From Gammaproteobacteria bacterium (GTDB lineage Bacteria > Pseudomonadota > Gammaproteobacteria > Pseudomonadales > Halieaceae), in assembly GCA_030428835.1 (NCBI GenBank), contig JAUIEP010000037.1:1-35290 (forward strand): 35,290 bases of DNA, given 5' to 3'. Numbering within the stretch: the first letter of the stretch is position 1; the number at the start of each line of letters is the position of its first letter. Shown here one piece after another: positions 33,250 to 35,290 of this stretch. The notes under the pieces were generated by a model. It was not told the DNA's origin. It saw only the letters and a list, made by a program, of their open reading frames with translations, and made no database searches. A program made the position numbers and the translations under genes.

Positions 33250-35165
33250 CAACTCATCCCGAACTTCTCGTGCATCACGACGACGCTCGCTATGCGCTGC
33301 AGTCCGCCCTCGACAGCGATGCGCTGGTCCTCGGGGCAGTCCAGCAACCGGTCGACGGCGGCGTTCACCTTGTCCATGTCGTACATGGGCTGTTCGCGCG
33401 CGGCCCGCGAGGCGAAGGTGTCGCGGTAGAAGGTGAGCATGGGGTCGTGCGCCGCGCGGGTGGGGGGTGTCGTGAAAGGGTGTTTCTGGCGGTCGTAGAC
33501 CTCGGGGATCAGCACATCCCGCGCGGCCTCGCGCAGTACGTGTTTCTCGCGGATGCCCTGCACCTTCATGTCCACGGGCACGCGCGCGCACACTTCGGCC
33601 ACGCGGTGGTCGAGGAACGGGACGCGGCCCTCTATCGAGTGCGCCATCTCCATGCGGTCACCGAGGTAGACCAGTATGAAGTTCGGCAGCGCCGTCTTCG
33701 AATGGATGTACAGCGCCTGGTTGAGGGGGTCGCGGCCGGCGACGCGCTGCGCGAGCGGCATGCGATCCAGGGCCGCGATGACGCCGCTGTAGCCGTTCAC
33801 GTGGGCCGCGTAGTCCGCGGTGAAGAACGCCGAGAGGCCGTCGGCCATCGACGCCATCGTGTTGATCGTGGTGGGCACCCAGCCCAGCCTCTGCTGCGCC
33901 GCACCCAGGACGGGGCCGGTCACCTGCTGCGGCAGCATGATGGCGCGGCTGGCCTCGTTGGCGCCGACGATCTCGTCCAGCAGCGCCGCCTTCTCGGCCT
34001 CGCCCAGGGCCGGGTTGTGCTTGACGGCGTCCACGCGGAAGAACGGGTAGCCGCCCAGCATTTCGTCGGCGCCCTCTCCAGTGAACACCACCTTGATGCC
34101 GGCATCGCGCACAGCCCTGCTCAACAGGTACTTGGCCACGCCGTGGCCGTTGAACATCTGGGTCTCCGCGTGCCACAGCGCATCCGCGTAGGCGTCGGCC
34201 ACCTCCCGTCCGGTGATGGGGATAGGGTGGTACGAGGCCCCGACGAACTCTGCCTGCTTGCGTGCTATCGCGGCCTCGTCGAACAGCGGGTTGTCGAACG
34301 TGAGTGTGAACGCCCGTATCGGCCGTTCGATACCCTGTTGCGCCAGGCCCAGCACGGCGCAGGAGTCGATGCCGCCGCTCAGGTAGGAGGCCACCTCGAC
34401 ATCGGCCACCAGCCGCTGTTGTACGGCGTCCACCAGTGCATCGCGAAAGTCGGCGACCACCTCGGCCGGCGTGCGCGTGTCGCGCCGCAGTTCGTCCGCG
34501 GTGGGCATCTCCCAGTCCCAGTACGGGTAGATGCGTACCGCGCCGTCCCGGGCAATGGCGTAACAACCCTGCGGCACCGTGCCGATGCCCTCGAAATCCG
34601 TCTGTTCGTGGGGGCGCGACATGCCGGCGATGGCGCCCCGCAGGTCCCACCGGGCCGGCACGCCCAGGGCCAGCAGCGCCTTGATCTCGGAGGCGAAGAA
34701 CACGTCGCCGTTGTGCACCGAGTAGTACAGCGGTTTTATGCCGAAGCGGTCGCGGATGGCGATCATGGCGCCGTCCCGCTCGTCGGCGATGATCGCGGCG
34801 AATTCGCCGCGCAGTTCGGTCGCGGCCTGCATGCCGCGCTGCCGGTACAGGTGCAGCGCGATTTCGCTGTCGCTGTCGGTCGCGAAGCGACAGCCTTCCG
34901 AACGAAGCCGTTCGCGGATGTCCCGGTAGCCGTAGAACTCGCCGTTGACGACCATGTGCAGGGTGTTGTCCGCGCTCGACATCGGCTGGCGGCCGTTGTC
35001 CAGGCCGATGATGGACAGCCGGGTGTGGCCCAGGACCCAGCGCCCGTCGGCGGACGTCCAGGTGCCGTGACCGTCGGGGCCGCGGTGCTGCAGTACGTCG
35101 AGCGCCCGATCGATGCGCTGCGCCGAAATGCCGTTACGGGTCATCGCCGCGAAGATGCCACACAT
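33249..35165 (-). CDS. asnB: Asparagine synthase (glutamine-hydrolysing) family protein
   Basis: This 638-residue enzyme has an N-terminal class II glutamine amidotransferase domain starting MCGIF (Cys2 nucleophile), with HTRLSI and NGEFYGY for glutamine handling. The synthase domain has the ATP pyrophosphatase P-loop LSGGIDS at 262-268, and later FTGEGADEMLGGYPFF and GRVPFLDHRVAE. All hallmark residues are intact, so it could convert aspartate to asparagine. Equally, the family includes amidotransferases acting on peptides or cell-surface polymers. Its tight coupling (TGATG) to an exported CHAT protease is unexpected for housekeeping AsnB. The 125 bp beyond the start codon hold a short stem (GCGGCA/TGCCGC near 35243-35257) and no evident gene. 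Confidence 0.92.
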   Translation of the reverse strand: MCGIFAAMTRNGISAQRIDRALDVLQHRGPDGHGTWTSADGRWVLGHTRLSIIGLDNGRQPMSSADNTLHMVVNGEFYGYRDIRERLRSEGCRFATDSDSEIALHLYRQRGMQAATELRGEFAAIIADERDGAMIAIRDRFGIKPLYYSVHNGDVFFASEIKALLALGVPARWDLRGAIAGMSRPHEQTDFEGIGTVPQGCYAIARDGAVRIYPYWDWEMPTADELRRDTRTPAEVVADFRDALVDAVQQRLVADVEVASYLSGGIDSCAVLGLAQQGIERPIRAFTLTFDNPLFDEAAIARKQAEFVGASYHPIPITGREVADAYADALWHAETQMFNGHGVAKYLLSRAVRDAGIKVVFTGEGADEMLGGYPFFRVDAVKHNPALGEAEKAALLDEIVGANEASRAIMLPQQVTGPVLGAAQQRLGWVPTTINTMASMADGLSAFFTADYAAHVNGYSGVIAALDRMPLAQRVAGRDPLNQALYIHSKTALPNFILVYLGDRMEMAHSIEGRVPFLDHRVAEVCARVPVDMKVQGIREKHVLREAARDVLIPEVYDRQKHPFTTPPTRAAHDPMLTFYRDTFASRAAREQPMYDMDKVNAAVDRLLDCPEDQRIAVEGGLQRIASVVVMHEKFGMS

Positions 35166-35290
35166 GCTCGCGTCCCATACTTGTTATCGTTGCAGCAAGC
35201 CTAGCACGCTTCCCCGGGTTGGCTACTCGCACCGTTGCGCGCGCGGCAGGTTGCCGCCGCACCGCCTTTCGTGCCTCCTGCGCAACTCCT

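Noticed and set aside
1-35290. tRNA, rRNA, insertion sequence, prophage or attachment-site features
   Set aside because: I saw no cloverleaf-like sequence, transposase, integrase or terminal repeats on either strand.

Overview
This is a GC-rich (roughly two-thirds G+C), gene-dense chromosomal window. Its gene types are a TonB-dependent receptor, a bacterial P450, a coniferyl-type aldehyde dehydrogenase, an orphan TrpB2, DUF885, DUF3604 and DUF6152 secreted proteins, and Sec/Lpp lipoproteins. They suggest a free-living, aerobic Gram-negative proteobacterium. A marine gammaproteobacterium (for example Halieaceae-like) is my best guess, but no rRNA, tRNA or universal marker settles this. I see no phage, insertion sequence, CRISPR array or tRNA. 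Most genes sit in short operons, and several junctions overlap by 1 to 8 nt.

Layout. 1-2755: 3' end of an esterase, then convergent UbiA prenyltransferase and CHAD genes, and a small coiled-coil protein. 2784-5121: a cytochrome P450 divergent from an AraC regulator, with paired direct repeats between them. 5217-9577: a calcium-motif lipoprotein convergent with a DUF885 metallopeptidase and a beta-helix lipoprotein. 9630-12254: a short NAD kinase, then a lipase translationally coupled to a ribbon-helix-helix/zinc-ribbon protein. 12453-14520: an APH-fold kinase overlapping a tyrosine/lipid phosphatase. 14532-17154: a globin with a small coiled-coil protein, then an aldehyde dehydrogenase. 17188-22730 (minus): a membrane protein, TrpB2, a TonB receptor and an AhpD-like protein. 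22836-27425: a divergent secreted redox/copper locus. 27641-35165: a second lipoprotein of the 5217 type, then minus-strand genes for a hydrolase, DUF3604, TPR-CHAT and asparagine synthetase.

The most interesting locus is 22836-27425. On one strand is an exported fusion of a redoxin domain, a c-type cytochrome, a PHM/DBM-like type II copper monooxygenase with all six expected copper ligands, and two EF-hands. Divergent from it are two secreted proteins of a DLSG/DLNG family and a DUF6152 protein. The predicted mature N-terminus of the DUF6152 protein is His-His, and it has a further NPHAW histidine. This suggests an uncharacterised periplasmic copper redox system. Other systems worth following are the AsnB/TPR-CHAT operon, the overlapping kinase/phosphatase pair, the autoregulated-looking RHH/lipase operon, and a lipoprotein family present twice in the window.
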